Assembly (NCBI GenBank): GCA_965153355.1
Contig: OZ231127.1
Coordinates: 20,026,001-20,090,000 of the forward strand
Direction: 5' to 3'
From: Flaccisagitta enflata
Taxonomy: Eukaryota > Chaetognatha > Sagittoidea > Aphragmophora
DNA: 64,000 bases
Part shown: piece after piece, positions 11,953-21,227 of the stretch
Position numbering within the stretch: the first letter of the stretch is position 1
How the letters are laid out: every line of letters starts with the position of its first letter
Position numbers and translations under genes: made by a program
The notes under the pieces: model-generated
Seen by the model: only the letters and a program-made list of their open reading frames with translations
Database searches by the model: none
What the model was told of the DNA's origin: nothing

Positions 11953-12062
11953 CACACACACACAGAGGCGCATGGAGGTGATGAGGAGAGAGAAGAAACT
12001 GAAAAAAAACAAAAACAATCTTATGATTTTTTTCCGGTCGGCCAGAGCCGCCTTTACTGGTA
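10984..12062 (+). mobile_element. Family A repeat, copy 1, with GA tract
   Basis: Shares its left block with 14084-14400 (GATTTTTTGAGTTTCG ..., GAAAGTTGAGTCACGACTAG, GGCTGGGGTTGAAATTGGTA, TACTTTAGGCGCTATGAATT) and its right block with 14960-15058 (AGAAACTGAAAAAAAACAAA, GAGCCGCCTTTACTGGTA). Between them lies a purine-only stretch, 11303-11950, of GAGGGAGGGAGA type that ends in GACAGACACACACA. I see no coding capacity beyond low-complexity frames. The class is unknown; it may be non-autonomous. Confidence 0.7.
11303..11950 (+). repeat. ~650-bp polypurine (GGGA/GA) tract
   Basis: The + strand is almost entirely A and G for about 650 bases, with mixed GGGA, GGAA and GA units. Large frames on both strands (Gly/Glu/Arg or Ser/Leu/Pro) are artefacts of this composition. 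Confidence 0.95.
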
Positions 12063-12291
12063 TAAGAAATGAAACTTTTATATATTTTCAAAACCCTATA
12101 GTGCAACCTATCAAATCAAAGGGAATTTCCTAAGGAATAACAATATGCTATTAAAAAATAATTTAAACTAAACTGCAAATTTTTTTATTCAAAATTATAC
12201 TAAAAATCTTAAATTTTTCATTTTTTTCAAAAAGCGCCCCAAGGATGATTTGAATTTGGCGTGAAAACACTTCCCCACATTGAGTAGAGCC

Positions 12292-12447
12292 TAAACAAGG
12301 CCGGATACACAGCAATTCAGTCGCAGACGGTTGGGCAGAAGCCGTACCGCAAAAGATGCTCGGAATTCAGAAATGTGACGGACGGACGGACTAACGGACG
12401 GACCGACCAAAAGGGCAAGGTGTAGAGTCGCATGTCCGTGACTAAAA
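12292..12447 (+). mobile_element. Family G short element
   Basis: Forward copy from AACAAGGCCGGATACACAGC, through GTGACGGACGGACGGAC, to GTAGAGTCGCATGTCCGTGA then CTAAAA. The terminal hairpin is imperfect. A short family F-like tail (GGGGCATCGGGTTCCGCTGA) follows at about 12508. Confidence 0.7.
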
Positions 12448-12941
12448 GCCAGGTGGGGGGAATGGTCACTTAAATTGACCTTTTTTCCACCCTGTGACCA
12501 CTAGTGGCGGGGCATCGGGTTCCGCTGACCAAGTGCGATCCTCAGATGAGTAGTTTGTGTTTTTTGGCCTCACTCCTTCAATAAAGGGACTATGTCATAC
12601 ATGGCAAGATCTCATGCTTGAAAGGTATATTTGGACATTATATGATCGGGAAAAAAGTCGAAGTCAGTCTTCAACTTTTTTACATATTTGGGATGAGCAT
12701 GGTTTTCATTCTCTAATAGGTAAGTTTCGTAAGTCATGCGGCTGAATGTGGCCCCTATGAAATTGATAAATTTGATAATTTACTTTCATTTGGCGCTAAG
12801 CAGAATGCTCTGTGACAGATATTTTTGGAGTTATGATTTTTGAAAGATTTTTTTATGAAAAATTCAAAGTAAACTTTTCTTGATTTTTTATGATTTTGTG
12901 TAGGATTAACAAAAAAGCGTTTTGATGTTTTTTTGTTTTTT
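12448..12941. other. Unassigned AT-rich spacer
   Basis: Apart from the F-like tail fragment near 12508-12530, nothing is recognised. Confidence 0.35.
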
Positions 12942-13376
12942 TGAGCATGCAAATACAAAAAAAAATCATGTTTATGAGCATAGCTGCTCACCTGTAAGGG
13001 TGTCTTTGAGTATTCTAGCTCATTTAGCTCATTTAACTCAATCATTTTTTTCTGATTTTAAATGGGATAAATAAATAGGTGTTTTGATAACTGTCTGAGC
13101 ATGTAAATATGAGAAAGCATGTCAGTGAGCATAGCTGCTCATTGGTAAGGGTGTTTTTTGAGTATCATAGCTCGATTAGCTTGTTTAGTTTTTTTTTTTT
13201 TTTTTAAGTGGGATAAATGAATAGATGATTTGACACATGTCTGAGCATGCAAATATAAAAAAAGCATGTCAGTAAGCATAACTGGTTATCTCAATGAGTG
13301 ATTCTGAGTATTTTAGCTTATCTAGCTCATTTGGCTCAATTTATTTTTCTCTGACTTACAGTGCATTCAATACATA
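12942..13376 (+). repeat. Three-copy ~150-bp tandem repeat
   Basis: Units start with TGAGCATGCAAATA at 12942, 13096 and 13242. Each contains GAGCATAGCTGCTC or a variant, then TAGCTCATTTAGCTCATTT and GGGATAAATNAATAG. Periods are 154 and 146 bp; the third unit is incomplete. Confidence 0.85.
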
Positions 13377-14083
13377 CAATTGCTTTTGATTTAATCTAAC
13401 AAATACAAAAATTTGCAGTGATTGAGGTTGAAAGCTTGGTGAAAAGTGACAATGCTTACGACTTTTTTCCTCACGGCGATAGCCGCCAATACTGGTACAA
13501 TTTATACTATAATAAACTTTTGGTTAGTTCATTCATATTTGATATTTTTTAAGTAAATACTAGAAAATGGCAGTCTTTCCACTCATTTATCAAGGTTGTG
13601 ACATTAGTTTGTAGCCAGATTTTAAAGGAGAACATGAGCAGGAAATCACTTCACTGCAAGAGCTTAGTTTTGGGGCATTACCCTATACTTCCAGAAATAT
13701 TTTGATCAAGCGTTTTTTTTAATTTTCAGACGGAAGAATAGATGAAAAATAATTTTTGACCGTTCTTACGGCAAGCTTTTTTCGCGCTCTTTTTCTTTCT
13801 ATTTTTCAGCGGACTTTTCTTAATTTTCTTAATAACTCATGGGGGAACTTTGTTTACAAAGGAAATCAAGGAGTAGAATGCCATGGAAACCACCGGACAC
13901 AACTTCATCAAATGAGAGGCAGAGACAAGAGTTATTCAGAGTGATAAAGACGGAGAAACAAAAACTGGTGGCTAGAAACCAATAGAAAGCGATAGATGAA
14001 TTCAAGACTGAAAGAGGCAGATGGAAGTAAAGACAGGCGTAGATGGAATAAGATCTTGTTAGGGGATTGCAATGGACATTAAT
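13377..14083. other. Spacer with a family A end fragment
   Basis: About 13446-13500 resembles the right end of family A (ACGACTTTTTTCCTC ... GCCGCCAATACTGGTA). The rest (13500-14083) has no supported feature. Confidence 0.4.
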
Positions 14084-14896
14084 AGGGAAAAAATCGAAAA
14101 AGGTTTTTCGATTTTTTGAGTTCCGGGTTAGGAATTAATGTTTCCTTTTTTCGCGTGGGACAATTTGAGAAAGTTGAGTCAGAACTAGGCTCGCCCGTGG
14201 CTGGGGTTGAAATTGGTACTGGGAGAAAGGGGGCACTATTTTACACCTTCTGGAAAAAAGCAGGGCACTGTGGGACCGATACTTTAGGTGCTATGAATTT
14301 TTTAATCTTTTTTTATTTTTTCACATTTTCCGCATTTTTCTCAAAGATCTATATTTTTCATTGATCTCAGTTTTTGGCCCTAAGTAACAACAAAAATAAA
14401 ATCAGCAGAGGGCAGAGGGAGGGAGAGAGTGGGAGAGGGAGAGAGGGAGGGAGAGGAGGGAGGGAGGGAGGGAGAAGAAGGGATAGAGAGAGAGGGAGAA
14501 GAAAGGATGGAGAGAGAGGGAGGAGGGAGAGGAAGGGAGGAGGGAGGGAGAGAGAGGTAGGGGAGGGAAAGGGAGGGAGAGAGAGGGATGGGGGGAGGGG
14601 TAGAGAGAGGGAGAGAGAGGGAAGGAGGGGGAGGGAAAGGAGAGGAGGATAGAGAGGAGAGGAGAGGGGAGGGAGAGAGGGAGAGAAGGAGGGAGAGGGA
14701 AGGAGAGGAAGGGAGGGAGAGGGAGGCAAAGGGAGGAGGGAGGGAGAGGGGATGGAGAGAGGGAGGAGAGAAGGAGGAGGGAGAGAGGGAAGGAGGGAGA
14801 GAGGGAGGGAGGGAGGGAGATAGGGAGGGAGGGAGAGAGGGAGTGAGAAAGGGAGGGAGACAGAAAGAGAGAGGGTGAGAGACAGACAGACAGACA

Positions 14897-14959
<63 letters not shown>

Positions 14960-15058
14960 ACAGAGGCACATGAATGTAATGAGGAGAAAGAGGAAACTGA
15001 AAAAAACAAAAACAATTTTACGATTTTTTCCGGTCGGCGAGAGCCGCCTTTACTGGTA
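14084..15058 (+). mobile_element. Family A repeat, copy 2, with GA tract
   Basis: Same left and right blocks as the copy at 10984-12062. The purine tract runs 14402-14880 and is followed by (CAGA)n and (CA)n at about 14881-14957. The GA tract is about 170 bp shorter than in copy 1, so the tract and not the flanks accounts for most of the length difference. Confidence 0.7.
14897..14957. repeat. (CA)n microsatellite
   Basis: About 60 bp of nearly pure CA at the junction between the GA tract and the right block of family A. Confidence 0.95.
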
Positions 15059-15129
15059 ATGTTAAAAAGAAGATATAAAGATCTAACATACAGACAGCAC
15101 GGATTAAACATACAAAGAAGCAAAAGACA

Positions 15130-15215
15130 TCATAAATGAAGCGCAGACAGAAAGACAGACAGAGAGATAGATAGACAGACAGACAGACGGACCGACAGAC
15201 TGACAGACAAACAGA
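15130..15215. repeat. (CAGA)n-like simple repeat
   Basis: Imperfect CAGA/GACA units (AGACAGACAGAGAGATAGAT) next to a MITE. Confidence 0.85.
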
Positions 15216-15229
15216 GGTTAGCGTCGATA

Positions 15230-15822
15230 CTATCTAGGAAATAGAAATCTTCCCACCTAAGCAGTCATGTCATTTAATGACACAATCACGTATATCAGCT
15301 GATTGCAAATCAATGAATAATGGATGTAAGCTCCCTCTGACATAATTACCACCACCATTAGCCAGTTCAGCAATTTGTAAGAGTTTCTGGAGGTACTTTT
15401 GAGTGACAGCTTCCAGCATTTTTGCGTGATGAATTTTCTTCCCCTTTTTTCATCTTTGAGTGATCATAACTTTTAAATGGCTGGGCTGATTTTGTTGCGC
15501 AAAAATACAAAAAGATGCCCCTTGAAAAACTCTTCAGTTTGGTCACCAATTTTTTGTCAATTCATCAAAAAACAAATGAGTTATCAATTTTTTGATGATT
15601 AAGTCTTACTGTAAAAAAAATCAAATTGAGGAACCTTCAAAACGAATGATTTCATTCAAAGTAAGATAACTTTTGAACCCATTGGGATAGCAAGATGCGG
15701 TTTGCGTAGATGGCTTGCAAATTTGAAGAGCTTCATTTTTGTCACCAATTTTTTCTCAATCAGATGATTTTTACAAGAGTTATTGACTGAAACGTGCGGG
15801 AAGATTTCTATTTCCTAGATAG
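15230..15822. mobile_element. TA-flanked MITE with CTATCTAGGAAA inverted ends
   Basis: The terminal inverted repeats are CTATCTAGGAAATAGAAATC then TTCCC on the left, with their reverse complement on the right (GGGAAGATTTCTATTTCCTA then GATAG), flanked by TA on both sides (15228-15229 and 15823-15824). No transposase frame is present. Length is 593 bp. TA duplication and long inverted ends fit a non-autonomous Tc1/mariner-type element. The ends match those at 54208-54816. Confidence 0.8.
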
Positions 15823-15984
15823 TAATGAGTATATGACGAAGGGTTTGTTGACTTTGATGGATTGGTAGATTGTTGGCGCCAGCGGAAGATTGCTTCTAGG
15901 GGCCAATTTATCCCGATTTGTATTCTCAGCTGGGAATTGATGATTTTCTTTTACAATGAAGTGATTCTCACCGAAGATTAAGGA

Positions 15985-16210
15985 AGTGTGACAGTCGAGT
16001 AAGTTGCAGTTGCAACAGCGTCTCTAAGCATGTGTGACAGTTGCAAAACCGTCTTTAAGCAAGTATGATAGTTGCAATAGTTTCTCGCAGGAAAAGTGAC
16101 AAAACGTCTCTAAGGAAGTGTTGCAGTTGCAAAAGTGTATCTTAGGAAATTTAAGAGTTGCAGTAGCGTCTCTAAGATACTGCGACAATTGCAGTAGTGC
16201 AACAGTTGCA
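15985..16210. repeat. ~39-bp degenerate minisatellite
   Basis: About six units built on AGTTGCAANAGNGTCTCTAA with GNAAGTNTGACAG. Sequence drift between units is strong. Confidence 0.7.
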
Positions 16211-16480
16211 AAATCATAGTCATTCTCTATTGTTAAAAGAAGTTCATTCGTCCGTCCGTTCATCCGAAACTTCTTCTCATTACTGTTGCTCGGCCGTATC
16301 ATCGTGCCTGATTCAGCAAGTGCAATCTGCCCCCTCGTTATCATTTCTCCATTTAAGCTGGGCTTTGTGGTCTGCTCGTTACCTTCTTTTCTTTTCTTTT
16401 CTTTTCTTTTCTCTTCATTTTCCTTTTCCCTTTTCCCTTGGGCATAATTTTTTTGCACTTGGTGAATATATATCCAGAAT
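16211..16480. other. Left flank of BEL copy 1
   Basis: Includes a short (CTTTT)n run at about 16390-16420. No gene is supported. Confidence 0.4.
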
Positions 16481-16485
16481 ATGTT
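16481..16485. other. Target-site duplication ATGTT (left)
   Basis: ATGTT immediately before the 5' LTR; the same five bases follow the 3' LTR at 29603-29607. Confidence 0.92.
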
Positions 16486-17392
16486 TGTTAGAAATGTATG
16501 TCCGTCCGTCGATTAAGTATGTGTGCTTTTGTTTCTTTTGCGTGCTTTTGGCTTTTTCTCTTTTCTTTTCATTCAATGCCAATGTCTTTTGTTTCTCGCT
16601 ATTTTTTATAATGAAGGCCAGATGGAGCACCATATGGGTGCGTCATGTATTTTATGCCATTTGTTTTATTACGTAAACAAACATACGTAACTCGTCTTCG
16701 TCTCATCCAATTTTTGGATTGATTGATTTTATTTATTTACGGCATTGCTTCCTAAAGTGACTGATTGATTTTTTTGTGATTGATTGAATGTGCCCTTGGA
16801 ATTTGCTAATTTCAATAATCTCTCATCTTTTTATTGCAGATAAACTTATGAACGGACAATTAACGTTAGTTTGACATCGACAGACTGTGGGTTGAAACCA
16901 ACGAAAGTGGGCCTAAAAGTAAGTTTTATAGACGCGTTTTTTGTTTTAGTGATGTTGTTTTTATCTTGTCTTCCGGTCTGTTATTTTTGTTTTTTGCATT
17001 TTTATCTCCGGGTTTTAGTATGGTTTTTATCGTTTGCCCGATCAGCTAACTATGGGGATGATATGGATGAATTTAATGGGATGGGCCGGGGCAGGGGCAG
17101 GTATTATCAAATGGCATGGGCTCTGAAGAAGATGAACATGTTGTTATGTGCTGTTTCTGTCCTTTATTGTGTCCTGTCTCGATTTCATGTTATCTTTTGC
17201 GTTTGCTGATCACTATTAACGCCCACTTTCCCTTTTATTTTATCCCCTCTCTTCAGTTGTTGAAATTTTTATGGAATAAACGAGACGATCGCCTTCCTAT
17301 TTTCCAATCGGCCAACTTTCTTTCACCACAAGTCGTCAGTCAGCTAGACGCTCATAGACAGTGCCAGTTGAAACTCGTGGGCGTAATTTATA
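16486..17392 (+). repeat. 5' LTR of BEL copy 1
   Basis: Runs from TGTTAGAAATGTATGTCCGT to GGGCGTAATTTATA. It ends in TA, not the usual CA; the end is fixed by the target duplication and by the second element. A polyadenylation signal AATAAA lies at 17275-17280. Splice-like signals are present: an acceptor TTTTTATTGCAG ending 16839, a donor AAAA|GTAAGT at 16919 and an acceptor CCCCTCTCTTCAG ending 17256. A 112-codon hydrophobic frame (16871-17209) is identical in both LTRs of this element. Confidence 0.93.
16919..17256 (+). promoter_or_regulatory. Candidate LTR intron (donor and acceptor pair)
   Basis: GTAAGT at 16919 matches the donor consensus. A long pyrimidine tract ends in CAG at 17256. 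Removing the segment would shorten the untranslated leader of an LTR-driven transcript. The donor is kept in the left LTR of copy 2 (41472) but lost in its right LTR. Splicing is inferred from sequence only. Confidence 0.35.
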
Positions 17393-17456
17393 TTTCAACA
17401 ATTTAAAAAACGACTCGACTCTTTCCATCTTCGACCTCCGAAAACGAAATTGGACA

Positions 17457-20400
17457 ATGGCAGCCGCGCGCAACGACGACACCGTCTCGACTGCTTCAAC
17501 GTCATCTCGCGTATCTCACTTCGGTTTGAATCAGTGTCCGAGGTCAAATCGTTTGCGCGCAATGAGGAACGACATTACGGCGGAGATGGAAGGATGCCGG
17601 CGCCTTTTCGACGCCGTTGCCGCTTGCGCCGAAGGGACGAATGATTTCGACGACGCCGCCTGTGAATCAGATGGCGCTCGACACGGCCTTCGGGATATGG
17701 TCTACGACTTTATATCATACGCAAGGCAAATGGCGCTCGACTCGATGCCCGGCGACCCTCTTCGATTCGCGGCGTCCACTCTGCGTCGAATCCGGCGCGA
17801 ATGGAACTCCATGCGTTTCTTCGATCGTGAAAACTATCCAGAGGGTTTTCCTTCCAACGCCGACATCGTGAACGCAATGCACAACGACATCGGGAATCGT
17901 AAAAGACCCGTCAATGAATTCTCATGGAACAGTCTCCCAACTGACACTCATGCCGCCCGTGACAATATTACTGGCGCTCCAACACCAAGGATGCGGACGT
18001 CTTCGCCAAACCCCGACGGATCCGAGTATCTACCACATCCAATCCCTCGACATGGTGCGCAATCTCCAACTGGCGGTCAATTTTTAGATTTGCCGCCGAT
18101 CCAAAGAGGAGATGCCGTCAATCAGTGGGTTTCGGATTTGGTATCGGAAATCGAACCTGCGCGTGCGTCTCCGATGGAGCAGGCCGACGACATGCTTGCG
18201 GATCTCGACGACGCCGATGCTCTCGCAAGAGGTCGCGGGATTATCAACGGACTGACGCCGCAGGAGAGGGCGAGGCGACGCTTCATCAACAGGAGTGCGG
18301 AGAGAGACAGATGGGGTAGGCAGCTGGAGGAAGAAATGCGACAAGGCCGTCGGCTGATAAACGATATGCAGCAGCAACAACGTGAGGAGGAGCAGCGACA
18401 GCAACAGGAGCAACAGCAGCAGCATCAAGTGCAGATGCAGCAGCAGCAACTCCAACAGCAACGTCAACTCCCCCGACCGCAAGAGCAGCAGCAAACGACA
18501 GCTCAACGACAGCAGCAAGAGCTGTTGCAGCAGCAGCAGTTGCAGCAACTCCAACAATTTCGTCAACAAGACCAACAACAACATCAGATCCTGCAGCCGG
18601 CGCCACAACCTGTGGCTCAACAACAGCAACAACACGATCAACAGCAGCAACAACAACAGCAACAACAACAAAGGCTGCAACAACATCAACCGGTAACGCA
18701 GCCGCAAGAACAACAACAACAGCGGCAAAATAATGCAGAAGAATGTATGCAACAGCAACTGCAGCAGCAACAGCAACCTTCCGCCGCGATCCCAGCGGTG
18801 GTAGTGGATCCTCCAGCGTCAAATAACCATCCTGTCGAAAGCATGAATGTCAGTGAAGAATCAGAAGAAGCGAGACAGCAACGCCTTGCAGAACAACGAC
18901 TGCGCATGATGGCTGAAGGTGAAGGTGGTGGTGCAGCAACAGCTCCAAAGGCGCCGATCGCGGTGCCATTGGGATTCCAACAGCGAAGCTCATCACAAGA
19001 AGACAAAGAGTTATACGACAGAATGTGCAACTTTCGCCAGCAGCAGCAGCGAGATGAAGATAGAAGGGCAGGAGTATTCAACAATGCGGCAGAGATGCAA
19101 CGAAAGCATTGGAACAGCCTGAACGACGGCGGCATTGGTGGAGCTTTAGAGCAGCGAGATGTGAAGCTTAGACAACTGTCTGAGCTGGACAAGCAGCAGC
19201 CGCAGCATCCGTCAAAGGACCGTCGATCTATCTTCAATTCGAACTTGCAGCAACGTCATGTGCAGCCAGTGGAAACGTTCGTCAAGCAGCCGATGCAGCA
19301 GCAGCAACGGTCGGAGCAGCAGCCGCAACAAGGACAGCGACAGCATCAACTGCAGCAGCAGAATGAGCAACAACAGCATCCTGACCAGCAGCAGCAGCTC
19401 CAACATCAACAGTGGCAGCAGCAACGGTTTCAACAACAGCAACAGCATCATTATCAGCATCATCAAACCCCAGCAGCAACGATTCTCCCTACCGCACCGG
19501 AAGTGATCTTCGAGAAGCAGATTTGTTCTGCTAGAAGGGAGACTGGACTTCCCCGTCAAGAGGAAAAGGTCTTCAACACAGCCGGAAGCGGAGGTGATGC
19601 AACGGAGGCGATGCGCAGGAGGCAGAGGCAGGAGGCCGCTGACGCGAAGTTGGCGCAGCAGCTGCAAGATAAGGAGAGAAGAAAAGTCGCCCCCAAGAAG
19701 ACAACGAGTGGATTGCAGCCGAAAGCGCCAAAAGTAGCACAAGCGCCTCTAGCAACGCCTCAAGCGGAAGTCATCCAGCAGAATCAATGTTTGCAGCAGG
19801 AAGTGGATAGTTTGAAGATGCAGATTCAGCAGAGAGACTTTGACCTTGCCGCAGCGAGAGAAGAAGAGAAACAACGTAAAGAAGAACAACAAAAGCGACA
19901 GTACGTCCGCCAAGATTTTGATGCTCCCCGATTCCATCAAGATGATCGTCAACAACAAATGAATCAGCAAGAAGAAGTTGGGTGGAGTGTGAAAACCACC
20001 AAAAAGAGATCTCCAGTCAAAGTTGGGGGTCAATACGCTTTCACCCAACAAGCCCCAGCGTATCATCAAGTGGAGCATCATCAAGTAGCCCGTCAACCGG
20101 AAGTCCACGTACAGATGCCCAACAATCCGGCTCTGGACATGTTCTTGGAGAGAGCGGCGTACAACGATCACATGCGAGCAAGGGAGGTCGGCCTCAAAGC
20201 ATTGGAGAGAGCAAGACCTGAGAAGCCTCTGCAGGAGCTTTCATCCACCGATTTCATGATGTGGAAGAGGAAGTTCAAAGATGCTGAAAAGCATGAAGGC
20301 TTGACGCAAATGGACATTTTATTGGAATTGCCTAAGTGGTTTGCTGGTCCGGCAAAGGAGATCATCGAAACTGCGACGATTGGTGCAACTGAAACGACAG

Positions 20401-21227
20401 CAAGAGAAGAGATTGACGACGCCTTCGCAAAAATGGACGTCGTCTTTATGGCAAAGCGCTGTAACATTGCGGCGCTGTTCAACGAAATCGTCGCGGAGGC
20501 GAAGATCCAGTCGGCCGACCATGCGAGGCATTTCAATCTGTCTGCAAGGCTGCAAAAGGCAAAGAAGATTGCGAGGACCTGTGGAGAAGTGCAACAATGC
20601 TATCGTGACGAGCTGCTGCAGGAAATCCTCAATAAGAGGGTCCCTCATCTTGCAGATAAATTTTGGGAAAAGCAACATGAAGCAGCCCAAAAAGGACAGT
20701 CATTTTCATTCGACAATTTGGTCAACATGATTGAAACATGGGCGGTGATTCAGCGCAACAAAGGTGCAAGCTGCAAAACAGCGTCAGTGGCAGCAGTCGC
20801 AACGACAGAAAAAGAAGCGCCATCATCATATGAGGATGCTTTGACCAATGGCAAGCAAAAGATGCAGTCGACGGACCGCTGCAACGTCTGCAGTGGAATG
20901 CATCAAACAGAAGAGTGTCATCAGCTGTTAGAGTTGGAAGTGGACGCGAGTTCAAAGATCATGTCTCGTGGTCTTTGCTTCCACTGCCTCGCGTCAGGAC
21001 ACAACGCCAAAGGATGCGCGAACAGACCAACTTGCCAGATCTGTAAGAAGCGGCACACAACAATTCTCCACGGGCGCACCTACAAGAAAGAAGAAAAGGA
21101 AGAGAAGAAAGGAGAGAATAAGCAGGGAAATAAAGTACCGCTGGCTCCCTTCAACAAGTCAGAGGATGCGGCTGCAGTAGCACCAACAGCTCCGTCGACG
21201 GCGGAGGCAGCCAATCCTACGAAGTGA
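17457..21227 (+). CDS. gag: BEL/Pao Gag polyprotein, 1256 aa, intact
   Basis: Structural capsid/nucleocapsid protein of the retrotransposon, expected to assemble cytoplasmic particles that package its RNA. I chose the ATG at 17457 because it lies beyond the LTR and begins the block shared with copy 2; the open frame extends upstream to 17361, inside the LTR. Residues 1 to ~300 are unrecognised. Two long Gln-rich stretches lie at ~304-441 and ~597-678. Residues ~895-1105 resemble the DUF1759-type Gag domain of BEL elements. Three zinc-binding motifs follow: CX2CX3HX4C at 1142, canonical CX2CX4HX4C at 1174, and CX2CX3HX4H at 1193, the last typical of BEL. A Lys/Glu-rich tail ends the protein. 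It is much longer than usual BEL Gags because of the N-terminal ~890 residues. The stop (TGA, 21225) separates it from pol. Confidence 0.9.
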   Translation: MAAARNDDTVSTASTSSRVSHFGLNQCPRSNRLRAMRNDITAEMEGCRRLFDAVAACAEGTNDFDDAACESDGARHGLRDMVYDFISYARQMALDSMPGDPLRFAASTLRRIRREWNSMRFFDRENYPEGFPSNADIVNAMHNDIGNRKRPVNEFSWNSLPTDTHAARDNITGAPTPRMRTSSPNPDGSEYLPHPIPRHGAQSPTGGQFLDLPPIQRGDAVNQWVSDLVSEIEPARASPMEQADDMLADLDDADALARGRGIINGLTPQERARRRFINRSAERDRWGRQLEEEMRQGRRLINDMQQQQREEEQRQQQEQQQQHQVQMQQQQLQQQRQLPRPQEQQQTTAQRQQQELLQQQQLQQLQQFRQQDQQQHQILQPAPQPVAQQQQQHDQQQQQQQQQQQRLQQHQPVTQPQEQQQQRQNNAEECMQQQLQQQQQPSAAIPAVVVDPPASNNHPVESMNVSEESEEARQQRLAEQRLRMMAEGEGGGAATAPKAPIAVPLGFQQRSSSQEDKELYDRMCNFRQQQQRDEDRRAGVFNNAAEMQRKHWNSLNDGGIGGALEQRDVKLRQLSELDKQQPQHPSKDRRSIFNSNLQQRHVQPVETFVKQPMQQQQRSEQQPQQGQRQHQLQQQNEQQQHPDQQQQLQHQQWQQQRFQQQQQHHYQHHQTPAATILPTAPEVIFEKQICSARRETGLPRQEEKVFNTAGSGGDATEAMRRRQRQEAADAKLAQQLQDKERRKVAPKKTTSGLQPKAPKVAQAPLATPQAEVIQQNQCLQQEVDSLKMQIQQRDFDLAAAREEEKQRKEEQQKRQYVRQDFDAPRFHQDDRQQQMNQQEEVGWSVKTTKKRSPVKVGGQYAFTQQAPAYHQVEHHQVARQPEVHVQMPNNPALDMFLERAAYNDHMRAREVGLKALERARPEKPLQELSSTDFMMWKRKFKDAEKHEGLTQMDILLELPKWFAGPAKEIIETATIGATETTAREEIDDAFAKMDVVFMAKRCNIAALFNEIVAEAKIQSADHARHFNLSARLQKAKKIARTCGEVQQCYRDELLQEILNKRVPHLADKFWEKQHEAAQKGQSFSFDNLVNMIETWAVIQRNKGASCKTASVAAVATTEKEAPSSYEDALTNGKQKMQSTDRCNVCSGMHQTEECHQLLELEVDASSKIMSRGLCFHCLASGHNAKGCANRPTCQICKKRHTTILHGRTYKKEEKEEKKGENKQGNKVPLAPFNKSEDAAAVAPTAPSTAEAANPTK

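Noticed and set aside
11247-12106. Frames of 170-277 aa on both strands over the GA tract
   Set aside because: Purine-only DNA lacks stops in several phases; the proteins are pure low complexity.
14367-15123. Frames up to 247 aa on both strands over the second GA tract
   Set aside because: Same composition artefact as at 11247-12106.
18084-18822. Minus-strand Leu- or Val/Ala-rich frames of 178-230 aa
   Set aside because: Shadows of the CAG/CAA-rich Gln region of gag; hydrophobic appearance comes from the reverse complement of Gln codons.
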